NCBI GenBank assembly: GCA_051747265.1 | Contig: JBNJFY010000001.1 | Location: 868,001 to 932,000 of the forward strand | DNA length: 64,000 nt | Direction: 5' to 3' | Origin: JBNJFY01 sp051747265 | Lineage (GTDB): Bacteria > Bacteroidota > Rhodothermia > Balneolales > Balneolaceae | Shown: piece by piece, positions 44,979 through 54,880 of the stretch | Position numbering within the stretch: the first letter of the stretch is position 1 | How the letters are laid out: every line of letters begins with the position of its first letter | Notes under the pieces: generated by a model | Told to the model about the DNA's origin: nothing | Database searches by the model: none | Seen by the model: only the letters and a program-made list of their open reading frames with translations | Translations under genes and position numbers: made by a program

Positions 44979-45011
44979 GAGCAGCCCGGGACAACTAGTT
45001 CACGGGTGCTC
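44979..45011 (+). terminator. Hairpin after radC
   Basis: GAGCA-CCCG pairs with CGGG-TGCTC, with one bulged base, followed by TATCTGCTTTAATTC. The T content after the stem is modest, so it is a probable rather than certain terminator. Confidence 0.55.
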
Positions 45012-45125
45012 TATCTGCTTTAATTCGCATAGCCATTCCTCTATGAAGTGCCCCTTACTTCTTGTTCATGCAAACGGTATATTTACGGGCACTTTTCACT
45101 TGGCAATCCGGCACAACATTCCACC

Positions 45126-46760
45126 ATGAAGGACTATTTACGATCCATACTCAGCGACGCTCTGACTCATTTTGATCTGGATGAGGAGCAGATTCCCGAT
45201 ATCGAAATTGAGAAACCCAACGACCCCTCGCACGGCGATGCCGCTACCAATTTGGCGATGAAACTGGCTCGCCCATTGCGTAATAATCCACGCAAAATTG
45301 CCGAGCAATTGGTGGGGCAACTTACGTATGACGAATCTCGTATTTCGAAAGTAGAAATTGCTGGTCCCGGATTCATCAATTTTCGATACGCCACGGATTA
45401 CCTCTATGATGTGCTGGATGAGATAGCAGCACATCCGGAGACGTTTGGACGATCCGATGAGCTGGATGGGGAGCGCGTGCTGGTTGAATTTGTAAGCGCC
45501 AATCCTACCGGTCCACTGACCGTGGGGCATGGCCGAAATGCCGTACTGGGCGATACTATCGCCCGACTGCTGGAATGGTCCGGCGCAGATGTAGATCGAG
45601 AGTATTATTTCAATAATGCCGGTCGACAGATGCGTATGCTGGGAGAAAGTGTGCGCGCTCGCTATTTGGAAATCTTGCACAAACCTTCTGAATTTCCAGA
45701 AGACGGTTATCAAGGTGCCTATATTCGAGATATCGCACAATCTCTGGTGGATGAATACGGTGAGGATCTCGTAGATGCGGAATCCGTGGAACCGTTTAAA
45801 GACCGCGCGGAAGAAATGATCTTTGAGGAGATCAGCCACACCCTGGAGCGTATGAATATTGAAATGGATTCGTTCTTTAATGAACACACGCTGTATGATG
45901 ATGGGTCCATTGATGAGGTCGTAGCCACGCTACGGGATAAAGACCTGGCTTACGATGCCGAAGGCGCCACCTGGTTTAAAACCACCGATTACGGCAAAGA
46001 CAAAGACACCGTTCTTATCAAAAGCACCGGCGAACCCACCTATCGGTTGCCCGATATCGCTTATCATGCCAATAAGCTTAAGCGAGGCTATGATCGCTGT
46101 GTAGATGTGTTTGGAGCTGATCATATCGATACCTATCCCGATGTGGTCAATGGCGTTCGCGCCTTAGGGTTGGATGCTGATAAAATTGATGTGCTGGTCT
46201 ACCAGTTCGTGACTATTGTCAAAGAGGGTAAGCCGTTTAAAATGAGCACCCGTAAAGCCAATTACGTCACTCTGGATGAACTAATGGATGAGGTGGGATC
46301 CGATGTGACCCGCTTTTTCTTCCTGATGCGTTCCCCCAGTACACATTTAGAATTTGATATCGCGGAAGCCAAAGAGGCTGGCGAGAAAAACCCGGTCTTC
46401 TACCTTCAGTATGCGCACGCCCGGATCCACAGTATTTTGCGCAAGGTAAACGAGAGCCACGATATTTCGGACACAGCTGATTGGACCATATTAGATCACC
46501 AAGCAGAAATTGATCTGATTAAATCCCTTCAGCGGTTTCCCGAAACCGTATTCAAAACCGGACAAAGTATGGAGCCCCACCGCCTGATCAACTATTTGGA
46601 ACAGTTGGCCAGCGCGTTTACCACCTTTTACCACGATTGCCGAATCCTCGGAGAAGAGAAAGCGCTACTTCATGCTCGCGCTCGTTTGGCTAAAGCCACC
46701 GCTCATGTACTGCGAAATGGATTGACAATTCTTGGTATCTCAGCTCCAGAGCGAATGTAA
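45126..46760 (+). CDS. argS: Arginyl-tRNA synthetase
   Basis: A class I aminoacyl-tRNA synthetase of 544 residues. The HIGH-type motif lies in ANPTGPLTVGHGRN, and KMSTRKANYVTL is the KMSKS loop. The C-terminal anticodon-binding domain ends NGLTILGISAPERM. I start at MKDYLRSILSDALTHF (45126), since the open frame upstream to 45048 encodes a Cys-rich stretch unlike any ArgS N-terminus. It charges tRNA-Arg in the cytoplasm. It converges on the methyltransferase gene with 9 bases between stops. Confidence 0.94.
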   Translation: MKDYLRSILSDALTHFDLDEEQIPDIEIEKPNDPSHGDAATNLAMKLARPLRNNPRKIAEQLVGQLTYDESRISKVEIAGPGFINFRYATDYLYDVLDEIAAHPETFGRSDELDGERVLVEFVSANPTGPLTVGHGRNAVLGDTIARLLEWSGADVDREYYFNNAGRQMRMLGESVRARYLEILHKPSEFPEDGYQGAYIRDIAQSLVDEYGEDLVDAESVEPFKDRAEEMIFEEISHTLERMNIEMDSFFNEHTLYDDGSIDEVVATLRDKDLAYDAEGATWFKTTDYGKDKDTVLIKSTGEPTYRLPDIAYHANKLKRGYDRCVDVFGADHIDTYPDVVNGVRALGLDADKIDVLVYQFVTIVKEGKPFKMSTRKANYVTLDELMDEVGSDVTRFFFLMRSPSTHLEFDIAEAKEAGEKNPVFYLQYAHARIHSILRKVNESHDISDTADWTILDHQAEIDLIKSLQRFPETVFKTGQSMEPHRLINYLEQLASAFTTFYHDCRILGEEKALLHARARLAKATAHVLRNGLTILGISAPERM

Positions 46761-46769
46761 TGCGATAAA

Positions 46770-47591
46770 TCACATTCGCACATCGGGCTTAAGGAGCGTA
46801 AAACAGACTATTCCGTGGTGCTCTTGTTGCAGAACTTCAAAACCAGCTCGCTCAAATAACTGATTGCTATCCTCCAGATCCCAGAATTTGAGTCCTCCAA
46901 ATTCAGCCGAGTCCTGCAGCAATCGCCCGTACCAGGTTTCCCCGCGCAGCAAGTGCATCATAAAAAATCGGCCGGTATCTTTGATGATGCGCCGGCATTC
47001 ATAAAGCACCTTAATGGGATCGCTCAATTCATTCAACGTACCACCGCTAACCAATGCATCAAACGTATCGGCAAAAAAGGGCATGGATCGCGCATCAGCC
47101 CTGAGAAAGTAGATATCCGCCTGATCTGCTTCCGCTTTCAATCGCGCCTCTTGTAACATCTGCCTAGAAAAATCCAACCCCACATTGATCGACTTCGGCA
47201 CTTCTTTGGCAATAGTTCGCGCATACAACCCGGTAGAGCAGCCAACATCAAGTATTATTTCCCCCGCTTGGGGCCGCAACCATTCCAGCAGCAGTTGTTG
47301 CTCTTTTTCTATTGGAAACTCTTGCCCAGTCAGGATGGACAAGGACCGATTTCGCCACAGCTCCTCATAGATGGATGCGGTAACCGTCCAATGATTGGAA
47401 TACTCCGCCATAGAAAGTTGAGCGGAAGGTTCGCCTAATAAATCCACCACATTGTTCTTAATGGTGTATTCATCACCTTTGTTCGAACATACCGAGCCAT
47501 TGAATGGAGTACTTAGCTGAGCCACTTCGGCGGGTATGCGCAAACGCGCATCTTCATGTTGAGGGGAACGGCAAACTAGATCTTCACTCAT
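46770..47591 (-). CDS. SAM-dependent methyltransferase (class I)
   Basis: A 273-residue methyltransferase. Motif I is IILDVGCSTGLYART (about 114-128), followed by acidic motif II in NVGLDFSRQML and FLRADARSMPF. The first 55 residues contain two cysteines (LVCRSP, GSVCSN) and the end phrase NNVVDLL, like a reduced zinc-ribbon of the RlmA/Trm112 kind. The substrate is not evident; small molecules, quinones and RNA all remain possible. It lies 85 bases after a SAM-hydrolysing enzyme on the same strand. Confidence 0.8.
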   Translation of the reverse strand: MSEDLVCRSPQHEDARLRIPAEVAQLSTPFNGSVCSNKGDEYTIKNNVVDLLGEPSAQLSMAEYSNHWTVTASIYEELWRNRSLSILTGQEFPIEKEQQLLLEWLRPQAGEIILDVGCSTGLYARTIAKEVPKSINVGLDFSRQMLQEARLKAEADQADIYFLRADARSMPFFADTFDALVSGGTLNELSDPIKVLYECRRIIKDTGRFFMMHLLRGETWYGRLLQDSAEFGGLKFWDLEDSNQLFERAGFEVLQQEHHGIVCFTLLKPDVRM

Positions 47592-47676
47592 GGTTCAGGG
47601 TATGGGGAATAAATTCAGATATGTTCAACAGCAGTGACTGTTGATACGATATTGCGATCAGGGTGTTACAAGCTGT

Positions 47677-48489
47677 TTAGGCTTTTTGCTTTAAAAGAAC
47701 GGATACATTGGCGCCTTTTTTAACACCCAGCATTTGATGAGCATTCCCCTGATTAATCGCGATTTCCAACATATCCGAAGATCCGATATAGGCAACGGGC
47801 TCGCCCTCTTCCACAGCGCCGAATGTAGGTTTCAAACCATCAATGATGGTATTTCCAATATATACTTTGCATCCCTCCTGATCGGTAACTTCCTCGAGCA
47901 AATCACGAGAGATATTGGTAATCAGGTTTCCATAATGATCAATATGAACAATCCAGCCTTGGATCCCGTCTTTATCTGCGATAGGCATTGCCCATCGGTA
48001 AGAGACCAATTCATCCACCGGTGATCCTAACTCTTGAAGGGGCACTCCATCAGCCAGATGCGCAGCCACAGGTGCAAATATATCTCGTCCGTGGAAAGTC
48101 TGGGAAGTCTCTGAACGCCAATAATCTTGATTATCCAAGTTGACCGCTTCAATACTTTCTCCGATCCCCCCATGGATCAAAGAAAAAAGCCCGTTATCCG
48201 GCCCCACAAAAAGTTGATCTCCAATACGAGCAGCAATGGGTTTACGCGGGGTACCCACACCGGGATCCACTACGGCCAGATGTACGGTATTTACGGGGAA
48301 CAGGAAGGCCGAATTCCGAAGAACCCACGCACCCGCCATTATGTCCTGGGGTGGAATTTCATGAGAAATATCCACCAATTGCACCCCAGGAGTTTGATTA
48401 AGAATGACCGCTTTCATAGCACCGACATAATAGTCCTTTAGACCGAAATCGGTGGTCAATGTGATAAGGCGGCCACTGCTTTTGGGCAT
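47677..48489 (-). CDS. S-adenosylmethionine hydrolase, DUF62 family
   Basis: A 270-residue protein of the SAM hydroxide adenosyltransferase family. ITLTTDFGLKDYYVGAMKAV is the N-terminal signature with the catalytic aspartate. VHLAVVDPGVGTPRKPIA and FVGPDNGLFSLI are also conserved, as is VHIDHYGNLITNI in the C-terminal domain. It cleaves SAM to adenosine and methionine using water. The halogenase branch (fluorinase/chlorinase) needs other residues that I do not see. It starts 4 bases after dnaN ends, so both are probably co-transcribed. Confidence 0.88.
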   Translation of the reverse strand: MPKSSGRLITLTTDFGLKDYYVGAMKAVILNQTPGVQLVDISHEIPPQDIMAGAWVLRNSAFLFPVNTVHLAVVDPGVGTPRKPIAARIGDQLFVGPDNGLFSLIHGGIGESIEAVNLDNQDYWRSETSQTFHGRDIFAPVAAHLADGVPLQELGSPVDELVSYRWAMPIADKDGIQGWIVHIDHYGNLITNISRDLLEEVTDQEGCKVYIGNTIIDGLKPTFGAVEEGEPVAYIGSSDMLEIAINQGNAHQMLGVKKGANVSVLLKQKA

Positions 48490-48493
48490 TGGA

Positions 48494-49609
48494 TTATGCG
48501 TAACTGTTAAGCATTACCGGCATCACGAGCATCAGAATCTTCTCTTCGTCATCGGTTTCCACCGGTTTCACAATTCCAGCTCGATTTGGAGTCGAAAATT
48601 CAAAGCTGACTTCATCTTCATCCAGATTGTTCAACACATCGGCCAGATATTTCGCGTTGAAGCCAATCTCCATTTCTTCATCAGCATACTCGCAAGCGAT
48701 GGTTTCCTTAGCTTCACTGCTCATGTCGATATCTTCCGCACGAATGGTTAATTCATCCGGATTAAGTTGCAGACGAATTTGACGGGTAGTAGTGCTGGAA
48801 AAGATACTTACTCGCTTAACGGTAGAAAGCATCTGTTCTTTACTGATGGAAAGCGTTTTGTCGTTTTCGCGCGGAATTACCGACTCGTAATTAGGGTATT
48901 GCTCATTGATCAAGCGCGTGATCAATATCGTATTACCACTTTGAAAGCGGGCATGATCATCGGTTACCGTCAATGAACACGTATCATCTTCCAATGACTT
49001 GGAAACCAAGCTCAACGCTTTTTCAGGTACAATAAAATCCAACTCCTGATCGGTAGTCAGATCCGTACGCACATAACGCACCAAGCGGTGACCGTCGGTA
49101 GCTACGAATTTACTATCCTGGGGTCCCAGCTGAAAATAGACCCCCATCATAGCCGGACGCAGATCATCGCTGGATACCGCGAACACTGTTTTACGGATCG
49201 CCTTACTCATTACATCAGCCGGACTCTCAAGCGTAACTCCCCCATCCAGGGATGGTATTTCGGGAAATTCATCGGCATCTTCGCCTACCAGCTTATATTT
49301 TCCTTTATCTGTTTTGAACTCAATATTGTGACGGTCATCAATATCGAAACCAACGGGTATATCCGGAAGCTGTCGTAACGTATCCAGTAATCGTTTGGCT
49401 GGAATAGCAATCGATCCATCCACCTCAATATCAGCATCGATATATTCCACGATGGAGATTTCCAGATCCGTAGATGTTAATTTTAATCGACCGTCTTCAC
49501 TTTCAAATAAAACGGTTTCTAGTATAGGCAAGGTTGCTTTATTGGGAACTGCGCCGGCCACGGCTGATAACCCTTTTAACAATTCACTGCTGGATACACG
49601 AAATTTCAT
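48494..49609 (-). CDS. dnaN: DNA polymerase III beta subunit (sliding clamp)
   Basis: A 371-residue sliding clamp with three similar domains. Recognisable are LLKGLSAVAGAVPNKATLPI, AVSSDDLRPAMMGVYFQL in the middle domain and the C-terminal LMLVMPVMLNSYA that forms the partner-binding pocket. It tethers replication and repair enzymes to DNA. dnaA is not adjacent in this window, so this is not a classic dnaA-dnaN origin locus. It leads a unit with the DUF62 gene. Confidence 0.95.
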   Translation of the reverse strand: MKFRVSSSELLKGLSAVAGAVPNKATLPILETVLFESEDGRLKLTSTDLEISIVEYIDADIEVDGSIAIPAKRLLDTLRQLPDIPVGFDIDDRHNIEFKTDKGKYKLVGEDADEFPEIPSLDGGVTLESPADVMSKAIRKTVFAVSSDDLRPAMMGVYFQLGPQDSKFVATDGHRLVRYVRTDLTTDQELDFIVPEKALSLVSKSLEDDTCSLTVTDDHARFQSGNTILITRLINEQYPNYESVIPRENDKTLSISKEQMLSTVKRVSIFSSTTTRQIRLQLNPDELTIRAEDIDMSSEAKETIACEYADEEMEIGFNAKYLADVLNNLDEDEVSFEFSTPNRAGIVKPVETDDEEKILMLVMPVMLNSYA

Positions 49610-49770
49610 ATGCGCCTTCGCTGTATATCGAATTTATGATTCTGTATTATCAACTCTCATAGTGCCCCATTGCAGAGCTAGGAAATGTACGGAATACTAA
49701 CAAATCCTGTTTCTCTCTGCAACTGATCTCACCAGCAATATTTGGCAACAGTTTCATAGATTCAAGCGTT

Positions 49771-50976
49771 GTGCATATTCTTTACCTCATTCAATACTTT
49801 GGTACCCCAGATGATCCCACCACATCGGATCGTGCTTTTGACTTTGTCAATGAATTCGCCCGGCAGGGCCATCAAGTTACCTTGCTTACTTCCGATGCGT
49901 TTATATCAGATCCCAGTCATCTAGGCAAACACCTGCATTCTAATATTCATGTTCATTTAATCCATCAACCCTACGCGAACACATTTGGGATTTTTCAACG
50001 CGTATTCGCCTTTCTACTATTTACACTCAAAGCTTTCTATCGCGCCACGGTTCAGGTTAAATCTGTTGATCTCATTTATGCGAGCTCAACGCCACTTACG
50101 GTACCTATGATCGGTATGGTGCTCAGCAAATTATGGAATATTCCCTGGGTTTTTGAGCTGCGAGACCTATGGCCTGATTTTTTGTTTGATATGGATATAA
50201 TTACCGCTAAGTGGGTCAAATCCCTTCTTTGGCATTTGGAAACATGGCTTTACTCTCATGCCAATCACCTGATCACCCTATCTAGTACCGCAACCGATAT
50301 TTTGGTTCAGCAAAAAGGTGTTCCCGCACAAAAAGTTACTACCTATCCGAACGGATGTCCCTATCCATATCCTCAACCCAAACGGTCCAAATCCGATTTA
50401 GTGGGGACAAACTTAGCCGAGCGTCCCTTAGTTATTTATGCTGGCACGCTGGGAATGGCCAATCATGTACCTTGGCTGATTGAAGCGGCAAAATCCATCT
50501 TAACCCACACTCCGGCTACGGTGGCAATTATTGGTGACGGCAGTTACCGAAACCGGGTGACCCGCTGGGCGGCTACGCTATCCCCGGCATTAAGTCAGCG
50601 ACTGATTTTAAAACCTTACATTTCTCGGTCTGATGTATCCGATTGGTTTTGGGCATCCGATTTTAATCTCATTTCGTTTCTGCCCCTACCCTCTTTAGCG
50701 GCCACTTCACCTAATAAATATTTCCATGCCGTAGCCACTCAAAGTATTCCCTTGACAAATCATCCGGGCTGGATTGGACATAAAATTCGTGAATCAGGAG
50801 CTGGTCTATGGCTTGAAGATCCCTCCTTGGCTGGGATCAAATTACAGAAATGGTTTATGCATGCCGATAAATTGGCTATGGCCCAAAATCAGTTGCGTAG
50901 TCTAACTCGGGTATACCGCCGCGATCGGATGGCGCAAAATTTGCTTACTCTATTTACCAAGATTATAAAACCATAG
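49771..50976 (+). CDS. Glycosyltransferase family 4 (WbuB-like)
   Basis: A 401-residue GT-B glycosyltransferase, with a GTG start (MHILYLIQYFG). ELRDLWPDFLFDMD (about 130-143) is the WbuB/PglH-type acceptor region. YAGTLGMANHVPWLIEAA and the acidic donor-site region near SPNKYFHAVATQSIP lie in the second domain. It transfers a sugar in surface polysaccharide or glycoprotein synthesis; the sugar is unknown. It is not embedded in a larger polysaccharide cluster here. It is divergent from dnaN across 161 bases with no gene. Confidence 0.85.
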   Translation: MHILYLIQYFGTPDDPTTSDRAFDFVNEFARQGHQVTLLTSDAFISDPSHLGKHLHSNIHVHLIHQPYANTFGIFQRVFAFLLFTLKAFYRATVQVKSVDLIYASSTPLTVPMIGMVLSKLWNIPWVFELRDLWPDFLFDMDIITAKWVKSLLWHLETWLYSHANHLITLSSTATDILVQQKGVPAQKVTTYPNGCPYPYPQPKRSKSDLVGTNLAERPLVIYAGTLGMANHVPWLIEAAKSILTHTPATVAIIGDGSYRNRVTRWAATLSPALSQRLILKPYISRSDVSDWFWASDFNLISFLPLPSLAATSPNKYFHAVATQSIPLTNHPGWIGHKIRESGAGLWLEDPSLAGIKLQKWFMHADKLAMAQNQLRSLTRVYRRDRMAQNLLTLFTKIIKP

Positions 50977-51054
50977 TAATTTCATGGTTAGGCAGGCGTT
51001 TGCTTATCTTTTGATGACTTAGAATCACATTTACAATTCAATCATATTTCCTCT

Positions 51055-52137
51055 CTGCGGAAGAGTTATCCACATATCAGATTATCACAATTCATAGGAA
51101 TCGTATTTCTTTGGATTTTGGTTGCACAACCCATTCGTGCCCAGTTTACGCAAGTGGCTTTTGGGGATGATTTTCTATCGGTGGGCGGTGGAGCCCGACC
51201 TTTAGCAATGGGAAGTGCATACACTGGCATTAGCGGAGATGTGACCTCCGCTTTCTGGAATGTGGCCGGATTAGCCGACGCCCAAAACTTCCAAGTGATG
51301 TATATGCACAGTGAGCGGTTTAATGGGGTGGTTGGCTATGATTACGGCGCCGTAGCCACACCCGTTGATAATGGAGTAGTTGGTTTGACCATTATTCGAC
51401 AGGGGGTTGATGGTATTAAAAACACTCTTAATGCGTGGGATCAAGAACGTGATATTCCTAAATCGAACCCTACTTCTTATTTCTCCGAATTTAGTGCCAG
51501 CGATTACGCCTTTTTGTTTTCATATGCGTCCTCTACCTCAGACTTTTTTAACTGGGGCATTAATGCCAAGATCATCCATAGTAAGCTTGGCCCATTCGCA
51601 TCGGCCTGGGGCTACAGTTTTGACTTGGGAATGTTGTATAAGGGTGATGCTTATAATGTGGGAATCAATATTCGGAATATTTCTACACTCATGAAGTTTT
51701 GGGATGTTAATACGACTACCCTTAAGCCCCTGGCCGATTCGTTCGATGATGAAATTCCGAAAGGGCGGAATGAACGTACTCCTCCTTCCGTTCAAATTGG
51801 CCTGGGAAGAACCCGTACATGGGGCGAGTTTGAAATTACATCAGCCACTGATCTCAATATTCGTTTTGATGGAACAACCGAATACGCAGCCAGTTTAGGT
51901 AATATTAGTTTTGAACCACATTGGGGGCTGGATGTTACTTGGGATAAAAAAGTGAGCATTCGAGGTGGAGTCACTGATGTAGTCAAAGATTTTAATGAAA
52001 ATTGGTCATTAAGTCCGACCATGGGCGCCGGACTTCAGTTCGAAGGCGTTCATATTGATTATGGGTTTGCCAGTTTTTCTGGTGTTACTGCAGATTTAGG
52101 CTATACTCATCGTATTTCCTTACTAGTGCTGTTGTGA
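51055..52137 (+). CDS. PorV/PorQ-family outer-membrane protein with an unusual start
   Basis: An outer-membrane protein of about 360 residues. FLSVGGGARPLAMGSAYTG and VTSAFWNVAGLAD are typical of PorV/PorQ proteins that shuttle or display T9SS cargo. The end is a beta strand with a hydrophobic last residue. The first usual start codon (TTG at 51118) falls inside the signal peptide: the in-frame codons before it read FIGIVFLWILVAQPIRAQ, a good hydrophobic core and cleavage site. No ATG, GTG or TTG lies upstream in frame, so translation probably starts at CTG 51055 or ATT 51046, or the sequence has an error. It precedes a lipoprotein gene. Confidence 0.75.
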   Translation: MRKSYPHIRLSQFIGIVFLWILVAQPIRAQFTQVAFGDDFLSVGGGARPLAMGSAYTGISGDVTSAFWNVAGLADAQNFQVMYMHSERFNGVVGYDYGAVATPVDNGVVGLTIIRQGVDGIKNTLNAWDQERDIPKSNPTSYFSEFSASDYAFLFSYASSTSDFFNWGINAKIIHSKLGPFASAWGYSFDLGMLYKGDAYNVGINIRNISTLMKFWDVNTTTLKPLADSFDDEIPKGRNERTPPSVQIGLGRTRTWGEFEITSATDLNIRFDGTTEYAASLGNISFEPHWGLDVTWDKKVSIRGGVTDVVKDFNENWSLSPTMGAGLQFEGVHIDYGFASFSGVTADLGYTHRISLLVLL

Positions 52138-52192
52138 AAAACAATCAATTGATTGTACATTTAATGATAAGGGTCAATAGAAAATATACTAC

Positions 52193-53647
52193 GTGACGCA
52201 ACGTTTTATACATATCACCTTAATTACATTAGGGGTATTAGCTACTCTGTTAGCTGGCTGCAAACCTCCCCAGGGCGGAACTCAGGTACAAACTGAAGTG
52301 GCCGAACCTGCTTTTATGTATGCTAATGACGAAGGACAAGTACGTTTGGTTGAAATTGATGTTGTAGGAAATGATACAACCTATATCATTGATAAATATG
52401 TGGATTTAGGCCAAACGGCTCAAAACGGGACTATCGAAACCAGTAAGTCCTGGCATTATGATATGTCCCCTCTAGACTCCACTCAAAACCCTCGTATATC
52501 GGCATTTCTCAAGCGCGATAACCCGGCCTGGCTTCCTCATCAGGGACCTACGGGACAATATTTCAATCAAATGGCTTATATAAGCGATTTGAAGAGAATC
52601 AATACACTTGAATATTATTCCCAGCTAAATGATAGAATTAAGCCCCAGGAATATAAAAGTACCGCCTATTTCTCTCCGGCTTCTGCATCCCACTATGTGA
52701 ATCGAAATACGTTAATCACCCTCTGGTTTGATTTCAACGAGGATTTCACGGCACCGAACACGATCCGCAACTCCCTCTTGTTAATGCGACATAGTTTAAA
52801 CTCATCCAATCCGCTGGTTGCAGAGACCATTACCACCTTCAAGTCATCGTTAAAAAATGGATTGCCTAGCCCTTATGTGTTATCCGAATATACCCACGCA
52901 CGGCTGAACTCATCAGCTAACGGTGAATTTTATATTGTCTGGTCTCCAACTCGTACTTATGGGGCTATTCAACCTTTCTATTACATCCGCAAGGATGGAA
53001 CGGCGGCATTAAACTCAATGAATGAAATTGGTAAGGATTACCGTACTTCCCCGGGATATTTGATCCATGCATTAAGTCCCCATCCCAAAAAAGATTCTAT
53101 TGTAGTAGTGGCCGATATTAGTGATGCATATTCAAACGGTGCAGAAAACAATGCTCTCCATGTGATGCACCTACCTGATTCACCACAAAACTGGCTACGC
53201 CCAATTCATACGCTGCCGTGGAATAGAGTTATCAATAGTAATATGCTTAACTGGACGCTTACTCATGGTAAGGACAATTTGTTTTTATCATACAGCCCCG
53301 AAGGCGATAAAATTGCTATTGCCCATGCGATTCCAACAGATCAGGCTGAAGTTGTAATTTGGGAACCGGAGAGTGGTAATACCAAGACCTTTTCTTTCCC
53401 GGATAATAACATTGATAAAGTTTCAAAACCGGCCTGGCATCCCCATGGAAATCGATTTATGTATATCACTGCAGCGAATACTGCCTCTGACACTACTGCT
53501 TACATTTACATGTTAGATACGGACAAGCAAAATGGAACTCTAAAGCGATTGGATTGGAATTCTCCACAAGTTGATCAATCAGCTTTTCAGGAAGAGGAAA
53601 TATTACAAGACGTTAAACCACTAATTGGTCGACGCTTCAATCAGTGA
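52193..53647 (+). CDS. Putative outer-envelope lipoprotein with TolB/WD40-like repeats
   Basis: A 484-residue protein from a GTG start. The N-terminus is a lipoprotein signal with lipobox LLAGC (cysteine 23). The rest is probably a beta-propeller: the later stretches SYSPEGDKIAIAHAI and KPAWHPHGNRFMYIT match TolB/PD40-type blades. The function is unknown. It lies 55 bases after the PorV-like gene and overlaps miaA by 4 bases. The pairing with PorV suggests a surface or cell-envelope role, but I cannot name it. Confidence 0.7.
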   Translation: MTQRFIHITLITLGVLATLLAGCKPPQGGTQVQTEVAEPAFMYANDEGQVRLVEIDVVGNDTTYIIDKYVDLGQTAQNGTIETSKSWHYDMSPLDSTQNPRISAFLKRDNPAWLPHQGPTGQYFNQMAYISDLKRINTLEYYSQLNDRIKPQEYKSTAYFSPASASHYVNRNTLITLWFDFNEDFTAPNTIRNSLLLMRHSLNSSNPLVAETITTFKSSLKNGLPSPYVLSEYTHARLNSSANGEFYIVWSPTRTYGAIQPFYYIRKDGTAALNSMNEIGKDYRTSPGYLIHALSPHPKKDSIVVVADISDAYSNGAENNALHVMHLPDSPQNWLRPIHTLPWNRVINSNMLNWTLTHGKDNLFLSYSPEGDKIAIAHAIPTDQAEVVIWEPESGNTKTFSFPDNNIDKVSKPAWHPHGNRFMYITAANTASDTTAYIYMLDTDKQNGTLKRLDWNSPQVDQSAFQEEEILQDVKPLIGRRFNQ

Positions 53648-54576
53648 GAATTATTTTACTTGGTCCCACCGCAGTGGGGAAAACCGCACTCTCTCTTTCT
53701 TTAGCACAACTATTCGATGCTCCCATAATATCTGTAGATTCCCGCCAGTGTTATCAATATTTAAATATTGGGACTGCCAAACCGAACTTTAAAGAACTTT
53801 GCCAAGCCCCTCATTTCAATATCTCTATACTTAATCCCAATGAATCGGATAGTGTAGCCAAGTTCTACAACCGTGTTCAACAGTGGGAAATGGAATTTCG
53901 TACTGCGCGGTCTACACATCAATTATATGTTGGTGGTAGTACACTACATTTGCAGTCATTAATTAAACCACTTGATGATATACCCGCTTCAAATGAAGAT
54001 AATCTAAACCAATTACGTGAAGAAATAGAATCGTCAGGCATTGCCTCATTGTATCAACGGCTGGAAAAGGTAGATCCTGATTATGCTGAGCGTATGGACG
54101 GTTATAACACCCAGCGTATTATGCGAGCGTTGGATGTATATATGCAAACGGGGCAACCATTCAGCTCATTTCATACCAATTGGCAGGAGTTTACACTACC
54201 GGCAGACACAATTGTTTTTGGCCTTAAACGACCACGGAAAAAATTATATGAACGTATTAATCGTCGCGTTCACAATATGATTGCTCAAGGTTTGGTTAAA
54301 GAAACGCAAGCTATTTTGGATCGAGGATTTTCACCATCCTTACAATCACTAAATACGGTAGGCTATAAACAAATGTTTGCCTATTTAAACGATAATCTTT
54401 CGTTAGAAGAAGCGATCAAAAGAATTCAAGCCAAAACCCGCCAATATGCCAAACGGCAACTAACCTGGTTTCGTCGTTGGCCTTTCATTCATTGGTTAGA
54501 TCGTCAAAATCGTACCGATGCCGCATTAATTAATGAAATCCAAAACCATGTAGCAGCTCACTCGAATAACCATTAA
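53644..54576 (+). CDS. miaA: tRNA dimethylallyltransferase
   Basis: A 310-residue enzyme that transfers a dimethylallyl group to A37 of tRNAs reading U-starting codons. The P-loop is GPTAVGKTALS (6-16), followed by APIISVDSRQCYQYLNIGTA. The C-terminal AKTRQYAKRQLTWFR is the family hallmark. A GTG start overlaps the previous gene's stop. Length is normal. It leads to purS after 40 bases. Confidence 0.95.
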   Translation: MRIILLGPTAVGKTALSLSLAQLFDAPIISVDSRQCYQYLNIGTAKPNFKELCQAPHFNISILNPNESDSVAKFYNRVQQWEMEFRTARSTHQLYVGGSTLHLQSLIKPLDDIPASNEDNLNQLREEIESSGIASLYQRLEKVDPDYAERMDGYNTQRIMRALDVYMQTGQPFSSFHTNWQEFTLPADTIVFGLKRPRKKLYERINRRVHNMIAQGLVKETQAILDRGFSPSLQSLNTVGYKQMFAYLNDNLSLEEAIKRIQAKTRQYAKRQLTWFRRWPFIHWLDRQNRTDAALINEIQNHVAAHSNNH

Positions 54577-54616
54577 TTTACAGCTGCAATTTTCATCCCT
54601 CAATTCTATAAAAATC

Positions 54617-54865
54617 ATGTATAAAGCTACGGTTCGCGTTACACTTCGTAATTCTATTTTAGATCCTCAAGGTAAAGCCTCACGTCAAGCATTGAACAAT
54701 TTGGGGTTACAGGAAGTCAATGAGGTTCGCATTGGGAAGCTTATTGAATTGGAAGTAGATGCCAATGATGAAGAACAAGCACGAAAAATTACGGAAACCG
54801 CTTGCAAGCAACTGCTGGCCAATCCAGTTATGGAAGATTATGAAATTGAGTTATCTGAAGCCTAA
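54617..54865 (+). CDS. purS: Phosphoribosylformylglycinamidine synthase subunit PurS
   Basis: An 82-residue protein with the PurS core: ILDPQGKASRQALNNLGLQE followed by VRIGKLIELEVD and the final CKQLLANPVMEDYEIEL. It bridges PurQ and PurL in purine synthesis (FGAM synthase). It is separated from purQ by clpS. purL is not in this window. Confidence 0.95.
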   Translation: MYKATVRVTLRNSILDPQGKASRQALNNLGLQEVNEVRIGKLIELEVDANDEEQARKITETACKQLLANPVMEDYEIELSEA

Positions 54866-54880
54866 CAAACTTTGGTATGC

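Noticed and set aside
45048..45125. N-terminal extension of argS
   Set aside because: The added residues are Cys-rich and unlike ArgS N-termini; the ATG at 45126 gives the expected start.
49610..49770. Replication origin near dnaN
   Set aside because: dnaA is absent and I see no cluster of DnaA boxes in the dnaN upstream gap.
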